Assembly: GCA_937930495.1 (NCBI GenBank)
Contig: CALGKL010000095.1
Coordinates: 1 to 5,971, forward strand
Direction of reading: 5' to 3'
Length of the DNA stretch: 5,971 nt
Source of the DNA: an uncultured Gloeocapsa sp.
GTDB lineage: Bacteria > Cyanobacteriota > Cyanobacteriia > Cyanobacteriales > Gloeocapsaceae
Below, one piece after another: positions 1 through 5,971 of this stretch. Position 1 is the stretch's first letter. Each line of letters starts with the position of its first letter. A program made the translations under genes and the position numbers. The notes beneath the pieces were generated by a model. It did not search any database, had not been told where the DNA came from, and worked only from the letters and a program-made list of their open reading frames with translations.

Positions 1-2061
1 GATAGTTGTTGGTTTATGGGGTTAATTCTGGCAGGATGTAGTTATTTTATTATTTTAACTAGAACTGACAGTCCTAGGATAAGTGAATTGTGGTTATTAA
101 CACCTATAATTCTCACAGGAATTATACCTCGTTATCCTGTCTCCAAGAGAGAAGACATGGTTAGAGTTAATTTTGTAGCTCTATTAATAGCACAATTAGC
201 TTGTTTCGGTTGGGCTAAGACGAGAATTATTGGTTTTACTGTCGCGACAATTTTGATGATATTTAACTATAAATACATCCCTAGACGAAATACAGCGATT
301 CTTCATTATGGATTTATCTTAGGGTTAGTCGGAAGCATCCTCTCAGATATATTCAATATTTCTAGTTGGTGGTTACCAGGAGCGATCGCTTCGGGGCTAT
401 TATGGTTAGTGGGAGGATATTTAAGGTCTAAATCGGTTATTTATGCTCAAAGTGCGACTTTTTGGGCTAAATTTATCGCTTTAATTCTGTTAACCTTATT
501 CACTTATCGGAATATCTTAATCAATTTTGATGTACTTGCTCCTAGTTGGCAATCTCTAGCAGCATTAATAGTCTTAACCATCTCTCTGGTCTTTTGGTAT
601 ATCCAAGAAAATTACCATAATGTTATCTTGGGGATTGGGTGGTTACTAGAATTAATTCTGATGGAAACGAATCTACTCCTAGGAGGAGATAATTTAACCT
701 TAGCTATAGCCAATGTGATTTTAGGGTTATTGACTTTAACTTTGCGTCAATGGTTATGCAAGCAAAACCATAATTTAGCCCTTATCCCTCTTTTTTATGG
801 TGGTATGGGGATGATTCTCCGTCTGGATTATTTTACTCCTTATACAGGTTTACTAACCCTAGGAATTGCCGCTATTGGAATCGGAGTAAGTACCCTACGT
901 CGAGAATGGCAACTTCTTAGTTATATTTCTATATTAACTGTTTCCCTTGGTGTCTATGAAATTTTCTTCTATCAGTTACTCCCTATCTCTAGAGAAAATT
1001 TTTTACCACAGTTAACTCTAATTGCTATAGTCACGGTTTTAATAGCTATAGCTTATCGTTTGGTGGGTTGGTTATGGCGAGAATTTTTATTTAATCTCTC
1101 TACTAGGGATATAATTACCTTGGCTAATCTTCATTGGGGAATAGCTACGGGAATTGGGATGATCATTTTTTTAGAAGGAGAAACTTTTGAAAAGTTTTAT
1201 CTCTTAACTTTTTTACTCCCGTTACTCCTGGGTGGTTACGCATTAATACAAGGACGTCAACAAAATGGCTGGGTATATATAGGGATAGCCCAAATCATCA
1301 GTAGTGTAATTTATCTGCGTCTGAGTTGGCAACCGTTAAGTATTGTAGCCTCCTTGATATTGCTCTTAGTTTGTCTTGCTGCTTTTGTTACTTATCGAAT
1401 ACCCTGGAGTCAATGGGGTTGGGATGCTACCCCTTGGCATCGAAGTGTTACATGGGCGCCAGGGATAATCACTTTTCTGAGTAATCCTAGTTATCTAGAT
1501 TTAATCACGGTGAGTATTTTTTATCTTATCCTAACTAAAGAAAGACGGGAGATACGTTACAGTTATTTCAGCTTAGTTTTTCTAGATTGGATGCTCATTC
1601 GTTGGTTATTAGACCAAAATTATCTAGATTTACTCTGGTATGTTACTATTATCGGCTTATCGATTATTTATATCACTTTTGTAGATCCTTATCTACAACT
1701 TAGCGGACAAAAACGACAACGTCATTGGTTACGTCTCCTCGGTAGCGGTATCATTGGTATAGTGGCGGTTTTTTTACACCAGGAAACAGGGATTATTCCT
1801 GCTAGTTTAGGATTGTTGACTATTTTATTGGCTTTAGCTTTGAAAATTCGCGCTTTTTTATTCGTAGGTACTTTAACTTTTACCCTAACTGTCTTCTATC
1901 AGTTAATTGTTTTCAGCTTAAGTTACTCCTTCTTGAAATGGATTATTGGTTTATTAGTGGGAATAAGTTTAATTACTATTGCAGCCAATTTTGAACGGAG
2001 TAGGGGACAAATTAATGTAATATGGCAACAGTGGTTTACTCAGTTAGAACAATGGGAATAG
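1..2061 (+). CDS. Large polytopic membrane protein of unknown function (5' end outside window)
   Basis: The first ATG in frame is at 16, giving 681 residues, but the five codons before it are also open and no ribosome binding site is visible in the 15 available bases, so the gene most likely starts upstream. Counting from the Met at 16, the protein is almost entirely hydrophobic helices, roughly 17-20 membrane segments joined by short loops, with no recognisable catalytic motif or large soluble domain. Similar-looking units recur near residues 125-197, 276-349, 400-462 and 595-662: a Gly-Leu-Leu-rich helix, a short basic loop, a helix often ending near Tyr-Gln-Leu, then another helix. This suggests internal duplication. 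The tail (about 640-681) leaves the last helix through Ala-Asn-Phe-Glu-Arg and ends in a short amphipathic stretch, which resembles very large cyanobacterial hypothetical membrane proteins, loosely like the DUF2157/DUF2339 type. That family link is from memory and unproven. The 3' end overlaps the J-domain gene. The function is not known. Confidence 0.85.
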   Translation, partial: DSCWFMGLILAGCSYFIILTRTDSPRISELWLLTPIILTGIIPRYPVSKREDMVRVNFVALLIAQLACFGWAKTRIIGFTVATILMIFNYKYIPRRNTAILHYGFILGLVGSILSDIFNISSWWLPGAIASGLLWLVGGYLRSKSVIYAQSATFWAKFIALILLTLFTYRNILINFDVLAPSWQSLAALIVLTISLVFWYIQENYHNVILGIGWLLELILMETNLLLGGDNLTLAIANVILGLLTLTLRQWLCKQNHNLALIPLFYGGMGMILRLDYFTPYTGLLTLGIAAIGIGVSTLRREWQLLSYISILTVSLGVYEIFFYQLLPISRENFLPQLTLIAIVTVLIAIAYRLVGWLWREFLFNLSTRDIITLANLHWGIATGIGMIIFLEGETFEKFYLLTFLLPLLLGGYALIQGRQQNGWVYIGIAQIISSVIYLRLSWQPLSIVASLILLLVCLAAFVTYRIPWSQWGWDATPWHRSVTWAPGIITFLSNPSYLDLITVSIFYLILTKERREIRYSYFSLVFLDWMLIRWLLDQNYLDLLWYVTIIGLSIIYITFVDPYLQLSGQKRQRHWLRLLGSGIIGIVAVFLHQETGIIPASLGLLTILLALALKIRAFLFVGTLTFTLTVFYQLIVFSLSYSFLKWIIGLLVGISLITIAANFERSRGQINVIWQQWFTQLEQWE
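382..389. repeat. HIP1 core octamer GCGATCGC
   Basis: This is the palindromic core of the highly iterated palindrome that is over-represented in many cyanobacterial genomes. It lies inside the membrane-protein gene, in frame over codons for Ala-Ile-Ala. It is evidence of the host lineage rather than of a local function. Confidence 0.8.
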
Positions 2062-2918
2062 TATTTACAGGTTTATTCCTCTTTTTAGTCTTTTTCTGTT
2101 TTATCTGCTGGTTTTTCTATGGTTTAAAAGTAGAATCTCAAACTAATCCACCTAATCCATCTAATCTAGATAACCTTCTCCAAGGTCAATTTTCACCCCT
2201 AATGTGTTTTTGGGAGGATATACCAACTGACGCACTCCAAGGACAAGCTTACCACCTTGCTACTCCGATTGCTTGCATTATTACCGATGCTTGGCTAAGA
2301 TTTTATCGAGAAAATTTAGGTAAACCGGGGGTTGATTACTGGGAATGGGTTAATTTTCCTGAATCGAATCAGGTTTGTGGGGAATTATCAGCGTTATTGA
2401 GTTTAAAACCTCCTAGTCGAGAAGTTAAGTCTATTTTGTTGTTATTACCCTCTCAACCTTTACAACCATTTACCGAGGGGGATTTTTGGCAAAAAATCCA
2501 TAACTATTTTTTATTCCAAGATTGGCATCAAACTAGTTGTACAATTCTCGGTAAGGCTACTCTGAAAGATATTTACCAAGTTTGTTTTCGGGTTTCTTGG
2601 ACTGCTATTACCCAAATTCTTAGTCTCAATCAACAACAATCCCTATCCTGGTGGCAAGTTTTAAATGTGGATAGAAACGCTGAAACTGTAGAAGTAGAGA
2701 CAGCTTATAAAAAATTAATTCGTTATTGGCATCCTGATCTTAATTCTAGTCCTTATGCTCATCAATTGGCGGTGATGATTAATTCAGCTTATGAACAATA
2801 TCTTCATCTCCCTCCAAAACGTCGTCTCAATTCTTTCTTTGAGTTTTTATACGAAATGTATAATTTTTTCTCTCATCTCCAACCTTTAAAGCTACTCCTC
2901 AAAAGCGTTAAAAGTTAG
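2022..2918 (+). CDS. Membrane-anchored J-domain (DnaJ-like) protein
   Basis: This 298-residue protein has three parts. Residues 12-35 form one strongly hydrophobic, Phe-rich membrane helix. Residues about 50-205 form a soluble region I do not recognise. Residues about 209-262 are a J-domain: a WWQVLNV opening, a basic helix II (AYKKLIRYW), the HPD triad at 237-239 and a helix III with INSAYEQY. An intact HPD is what J-proteins use to stimulate the ATPase of DnaK/Hsp70. There is no Gly/Phe region or zinc-finger domain, so this is a class III (C) J-protein with the J-domain near the C-terminus; a basic, aromatic tail of about 35 residues follows. Two starts are possible: ATG 2022, with purine-rich GGAGTAGGGG about 15 nt upstream (40-nt overlap with the preceding gene), or ATG 2052, with no visible Shine-Dalgarno (10-nt overlap). 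The overlap suggests translational coupling. A J-domain call is safe; the client or partner is unknown. Confidence 0.88.
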   Translation: MATVVYSVRTMGIVFTGLFLFLVFFCFICWFFYGLKVESQTNPPNPSNLDNLLQGQFSPLMCFWEDIPTDALQGQAYHLATPIACIITDAWLRFYRENLGKPGVDYWEWVNFPESNQVCGELSALLSLKPPSREVKSILLLLPSQPLQPFTEGDFWQKIHNYFLFQDWHQTSCTILGKATLKDIYQVCFRVSWTAITQILSLNQQQSLSWWQVLNVDRNAETVEVETAYKKLIRYWHPDLNSSPYAHQLAVMINSAYEQYLHLPPKRRLNSFFEFLYEMYNFFSHLQPLKLLLKSVKS

Positions 2919-2939
2919 GTTATTATTTGGTCTAATAAC
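2919..2939 (+). other. Small AT-rich hairpin in the 36-nt gap after the J-protein gene
   Basis: GTTATTA (2919-2925) and TAATAAC (2933-2939) are perfect inverted repeats around a 7-nt loop. The hairpin sits directly after the TAG stop at 2916-2918 and ends 15 nt before the next ATG. The stem has only one G-C pair and no T-run follows, so it is a poor intrinsic terminator. It could be a weak attenuator, an mRNA processing point, or chance in AT-rich DNA. The gap has no obvious Shine-Dalgarno before the ATG at 2955. Confidence 0.3.
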
Positions 2940-2954
2940 GAACCTCTGGTTAAC

Positions 2955-5900
2955 ATGTCAGATTTACAAAGCGTTCATACTAAGACTTTTGCCCAACTTT
3001 TACAACATTTGGGTATTTCCTTGGTTGTCTCCACTTACCAAGCGGGAAAATTAATCGTTATTCGCCATGATTCTGGAGTAATTAATACTCACTTTCGGAA
3101 TTTCTCTAAACCGATGGGTATCGCGGTAACTCAGGGAAAAATCGCTTTAGGTACTAGTTACCAGATTTGGGAATTTCACAATGTTCCTGCTGTAGCTAAG
3201 AGACTCCATCCTCCCGGAAAACATGACGCTTGTTATTTACCTCGATTTGTTCATTTCACCGGAGATATTGATATTCATGAGATGACTTATCTAGAAGGGG
3301 AATTGTGGTTTATCAATACTCGCTTCTCTTGTTTATGCAGTTTGGCTAATGATTATAGTTTTGTTCCGCGTTGGCGTCCACCTTTTATAAGTGCTTACGA
3401 TACAGGCGATCGCTGTCACCTCAATGGTTTAGGGGTTAGGGATAAACGGATTAGATACGTTACTGCTTTAGGAATTACCGATACTCCAGGGGGTTGGCGT
3501 CCTAGTAAGCATAACGGGGGCGTTTTATTAGACACTAACACCAATGAGTTGATTTGTCGAGGGCTATCTATGCCCCATTCCCCTAGATGGTATAGAGACG
3601 GTTTGTGGGTATTGGAATCAGGAAAGGGGACTATAGCCAAAGTCGATTTAAACACGGGTAATTTAACTACTATAGCCAATTTACCAGGGTTTACTAGGGG
3701 GATTGACTTTTGGGGTGATTATGCTTTTATTGGTTTATCTAAGGTTAGAGAAAGTGCGGTTTTTAGTGGTATTCCTATTACCGAAAGGTTAACAGAACGT
3801 ATTTCTGGAGTTTGGGTGGTTAATATTATCACAGGGGAAACAGTCGCTTATCTACGTTTTACAACAGGTGTAGAGGAGATCTTCGCGGTACAGATATTAC
3901 CAGGGCAACGATTTCCTGAGATAATTAACGATAATGAAGAGTTATGGCAATCTTCCTACGTGATTCCTAATGAAGCTTTAGCCGAGGTAGCAAAAGTTAG
4001 CCAAGAGGATTTATTAGCAGCTAAACAAAGAGAAATAGAGGAAAACGCGGTTAAATCTTTTGTAGTAGTGATTCCGGTTTATAACGTCTCTAAAAAAGGC
4101 AAAAAAGTTATTCAACGTACCCTAGAAAGTATTGAAAGCAGTATTGACTATTTTCAGCGCAATCATCCCGATGCTGATCGTTTTAGTTATGAAGTGGTTA
4201 TTGTCGATGATCACTCTGATGATCATACTGAGGAAATTATTAACTCTCTGATTCAGGGGAAATTCTACTATCGTTATCTTTGTCACGAAGAAAATCGGGG
4301 ACAAGCAGCGGCGAGAAATACTGGTGTTAACGCTTCTGTAGGGGAAGCTATTTTCTTTTGCGATGATGATGACCTATTTTACCCTGAACACATCACTAAA
4401 TGTTTGCAATTAATCAATCAACCCCTAGGGGATAATCACAATTCCCTAGTCAGAATCAGGGGAAATTATCCGGGGGCGGTTAAAACTGGTGTCCATACTC
4501 AAGAAAAATTACATCCCCACTGGTTAGAAAAAATAACTCAAGTCTTAGTCTTAAATACCTGTATTCGTCGAGAAGCCCATAATTTTATCGAAGGTTTCCC
4601 CACTGAAGAGGTATTCCGTCTCTGTAGTTATGGTAATGAAGATTATGCTTATATGTGTTGGTTGACTGGTTGTTTTAATATCCTGTGGTTGGAAGATAAG
4701 ACGGTAGAATATTTACGTTACCCTGGAAATCATTTTGACAGACAGTTACAACGTTGGCAACAAGCAGAAGGGGTTGCTCAAGAGACGATTAGTGATCAAG
4801 ATAAAAAATATTTACAACAAATCGAACAACTGATTCAAATTGGACAACAAGCTTTAAGAGAGAAATTACAGGTATCGACAAAAGCCGATTATTTTCTCAA
4901 TCTTGGCAATCAAGCTTTTAATCAGGGTAATTTCACTAAAGCAGAACATTATTATAAATATTGCCTATTGTTGCAACCAGATTTATTAAACGCTTTATAC
5001 AATTTAGGGGTAACCTATTTGGAACAAGAAGCCTTAGACGCAGCGGAGATAACCTTAAAAAGGGTAATTACCCTCGAACCAAATCACCCTGAAGCTTATA
5101 ATAATCTTGGAAATATCGCTAATAGACGTAATCAACTCTCTGTAGCGGTTAATTATTATCGTCAAGCCTTGGAAAGACGTTATCAATTTCCCGATGCTCA
5201 TTTTAATTTAGGCATGACTTTACTAAAAATGGGAGAATTAAGAGAAGGATGGGCAGAGTCTGAATGGCGTTGGCAAAGACATGATTTTACTCCCCTAGAA
5301 TGTCCACAACCCCAATGGCAGGGGGAAGATATCCCCAATGGTAATATTTTAGTACATACCGAACAAGGTGCGGGAGATGCGATTCAGTTTAGCCGCTATC
5401 TACCCCTAGTAGCGCAAAAATGTCGAGAGGTGATTCTCTGTTGTCCTGAAAATTTAGTCAAATTATTTGGGAGTATCCCTGGGGTGAGTCAGATTTATAC
5501 ACCGGGAAAGATTCCTTTAGATATTTTTGCGGTTTATAGTCCTTTGATGAGTTTACCCCATTGTTTTGGCACTGATTTGAGTAATATACCCGCGAAGGTA
5601 CCCTATCTCGGACAAGGTTTGCCAAATGAACCACTCAGGGCTAAATTGGCTAAAATGATCCCTGATACTTCTAGTTTAAAGGTGGGTATAGTTTGGGCGG
5701 GTAGTCCAACCCACCCTAACGATCGCCATCGCTCTAGTCATCTCCTGGATTGGTTACCGGTGTTGGAATTAGAGGGGATAGATTTTTATAGCTTGCAAAA
5801 AGGTCCTCAAGCTAGTCAGATGGCTTTGTTACCTTCTGGGGTTAATCTACGGGATTTGAGTAATTATCTAGGGGATTATGCTGATACAGCGATCGCCCTA

Positions 5901-5971
5901 GACTATTTAGATTTAGTCATTGGTGTAGATACTTCTGTAGTTCATCTGGCTGGGGCTTTGGCTAAACCCGT
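2955..5971 (+). CDS. Modular protein: TIGR03032 domain + GT2 glycosyltransferase + TPR + GT9-like transferase (3' end outside window)
   Basis: The frame is open from ATG 2955 to the right edge: 1005 full codons and a partial one, with no stop. No other standard start lies between the preceding TAG and this ATG. Residues about 5-325 match the TIGR03032/DUF4915 family, with signatures such as TYQAGKL near 30, HDACYLPR (90-97), GDIDIHE (103-109), NTRFSCLC (121-128), RCHLNGLG (153-160), SMPHSPRW (205-212) and PGFTRG (244-249); its biochemical role is unknown. After a charged linker, residues about 368-600 are a GT2 GT-A domain: VVVIPVYN (370-377), VIVDDHSDD (415-423), NRGQAAARN (447-455), an acidic DDDD cluster (470-473) for metal and nucleotide-sugar binding, and an ED pair (562-563) suited to the catalytic base. 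A Gln-rich helical linker leads to about four TPRs (645-770). From about 785 comes a GT9/TPR-glycosyltransferase-type domain: HTEQGAGDAIQFSRY (801-815), VGIVWAGSP (910-918), SLQKG (946-950) and VDTSVVHLAGALAKP (991-1005), where the window ends. By analogy some tens of residues are missing. It probably glycosylates a glycan or protein; donor and acceptor are unknown. Confidence 0.93.
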   Translation, partial: MSDLQSVHTKTFAQLLQHLGISLVVSTYQAGKLIVIRHDSGVINTHFRNFSKPMGIAVTQGKIALGTSYQIWEFHNVPAVAKRLHPPGKHDACYLPRFVHFTGDIDIHEMTYLEGELWFINTRFSCLCSLANDYSFVPRWRPPFISAYDTGDRCHLNGLGVRDKRIRYVTALGITDTPGGWRPSKHNGGVLLDTNTNELICRGLSMPHSPRWYRDGLWVLESGKGTIAKVDLNTGNLTTIANLPGFTRGIDFWGDYAFIGLSKVRESAVFSGIPITERLTERISGVWVVNIITGETVAYLRFTTGVEEIFAVQILPGQRFPEIINDNEELWQSSYVIPNEALAEVAKVSQEDLLAAKQREIEENAVKSFVVVIPVYNVSKKGKKVIQRTLESIESSIDYFQRNHPDADRFSYEVVIVDDHSDDHTEEIINSLIQGKFYYRYLCHEENRGQAAARNTGVNASVGEAIFFCDDDDLFYPEHITKCLQLINQPLGDNHNSLVRIRGNYPGAVKTGVHTQEKLHPHWLEKITQVLVLNTCIRREAHNFIEGFPTEEVFRLCSYGNEDYAYMCWLTGCFNILWLEDKTVEYLRYPGNHFDRQLQRWQQAEGVAQETISDQDKKYLQQIEQLIQIGQQALREKLQVSTKADYFLNLGNQAFNQGNFTKAEHYYKYCLLLQPDLLNALYNLGVTYLEQEALDAAEITLKRVITLEPNHPEAYNNLGNIANRRNQLSVAVNYYRQALERRYQFPDAHFNLGMTLLKMGELREGWAESEWRWQRHDFTPLECPQPQWQGEDIPNGNILVHTEQGAGDAIQFSRYLPLVAQKCREVILCCPENLVKLFGSIPGVSQIYTPGKIPLDIFAVYSPLMSLPHCFGTDLSNIPAKVPYLGQGLPNEPLRAKLAKMIPDTSSLKVGIVWAGSPTHPNDRHRSSHLLDWLPVLELEGIDFYSLQKGPQASQMALLPSGVNLRDLSNYLGDYADTAIALDYLDLVIGVDTSVVHLAGALAKP
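3406..3413. repeat. HIP1 core octamer GCGATCGC
   Basis: This second copy of the cyanobacterial HIP1 core lies in the TIGR03032 domain over Gly-Asp-Arg codons (residues 151-153), a different reading phase from the other two copies. That argues that the DNA word itself, not a repeated peptide, is what recurs. Confidence 0.8.
5889..5896. repeat. HIP1 core octamer GCGATCGC
   Basis: This third copy lies in the GT9-like domain over Ala-Ile-Ala codons (residues 979-981). A near-copy, ACGATCGCC, lies at about 5719-5727. Confidence 0.8.

Noticed and set aside
28..39. Leu-Ala-Gly-Cys, a lipobox-like tetrapeptide near the first Met of the membrane protein
   Set aside because: There is no basic n-region and only four residues precede it from that Met. 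The frame is open upstream, so this is probably inside a membrane helix.
2921..2926. TATTAT as a possible -10 box for the glycosyltransferase gene
   Set aside because: No matching -35 element is visible about 17 nt upstream, and such a hexamer is common in AT-rich DNA. It also forms part of the hairpin arm.
3416..3679. 87-codon open frame on the minus strand
   Set aside because: It lies wholly antisense to the TIGR03032 domain, whose motifs on the + strand are clear. Its translation shows no recognisable domain.
4122..4304. 60-codon open frame on the minus strand
   Set aside because: It is antisense to the GT2 nucleotide-binding region, where the + strand encodes conserved motifs. It is a shadow frame.
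4422..4431. Perfect 10-bp palindrome CCCCTAGGGG
   Set aside because: It is inside the GT2 coding region and explained by Pro-Leu-Gly codons. Related CCCTAG words are frequent across these genes through codon choice, and no operator-like context is seen.
2955..5971. Possibility that the long frame is several genes or is broken by a frameshift
   Set aside because: I translated it line by line. The frame is continuous, all four modules read in the same phase, and the linkers look like natural charged or Gln-rich spacers without internal stops.

Overview
The window looks like chromosomal DNA from a low-GC cyanobacterium. The octamer GCGATCGC, the core of the cyanobacterial HIP1 repeat, occurs three times in under 6 kb (382, 3406, 5889), where an AT-rich sequence would give far less than one by chance. 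The short J-domain and the C-terminal style of the large membrane protein also fit cyanobacterial proteins. The genus cannot be fixed from the sequence alone.

Layout: three genes, all on the + strand and packed head to tail, fill almost the whole window. (1) Positions 1-2061 hold the 3' part of a gene for a very hydrophobic polytopic membrane protein of unknown function. Its frame is open to the left edge, so its true start is probably outside the window. (2) Positions 2022-2918 encode a 298-residue protein with one N-terminal membrane helix, an unrecognised middle region and a C-terminal J-domain with an intact HPD motif. It overlaps gene 1 by 40 nt, or by 10 nt if the second ATG is used. 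(3) After a 36-nt gap, a frame opens at 2955 and runs without a stop to the right edge (1005 complete codons, 3' end missing). It encodes a large modular protein: a TIGR03032/DUF4915-type domain, a GT2 (GT-A fold) glycosyltransferase domain, about four TPR repeats, and a GT9-like (GT-B) glycosyltransferase domain that is cut off inside a conserved motif.

The overlap, the short spacing and the absence of a convincing terminator between genes suggest one transcription unit. No functional link between the membrane protein, the J-protein and the glycosyltransferase can be proven here. A cautious reading is a membrane-associated chaperone-type factor beside a multifunctional glycosylation enzyme. 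The most interesting object is the third gene, which joins two different transferase folds and a domain of unknown function in one chain. There are no RNA genes, CRISPR arrays, insertion sequences or long non-coding stretches; the only intergenic DNA is 2919-2954.
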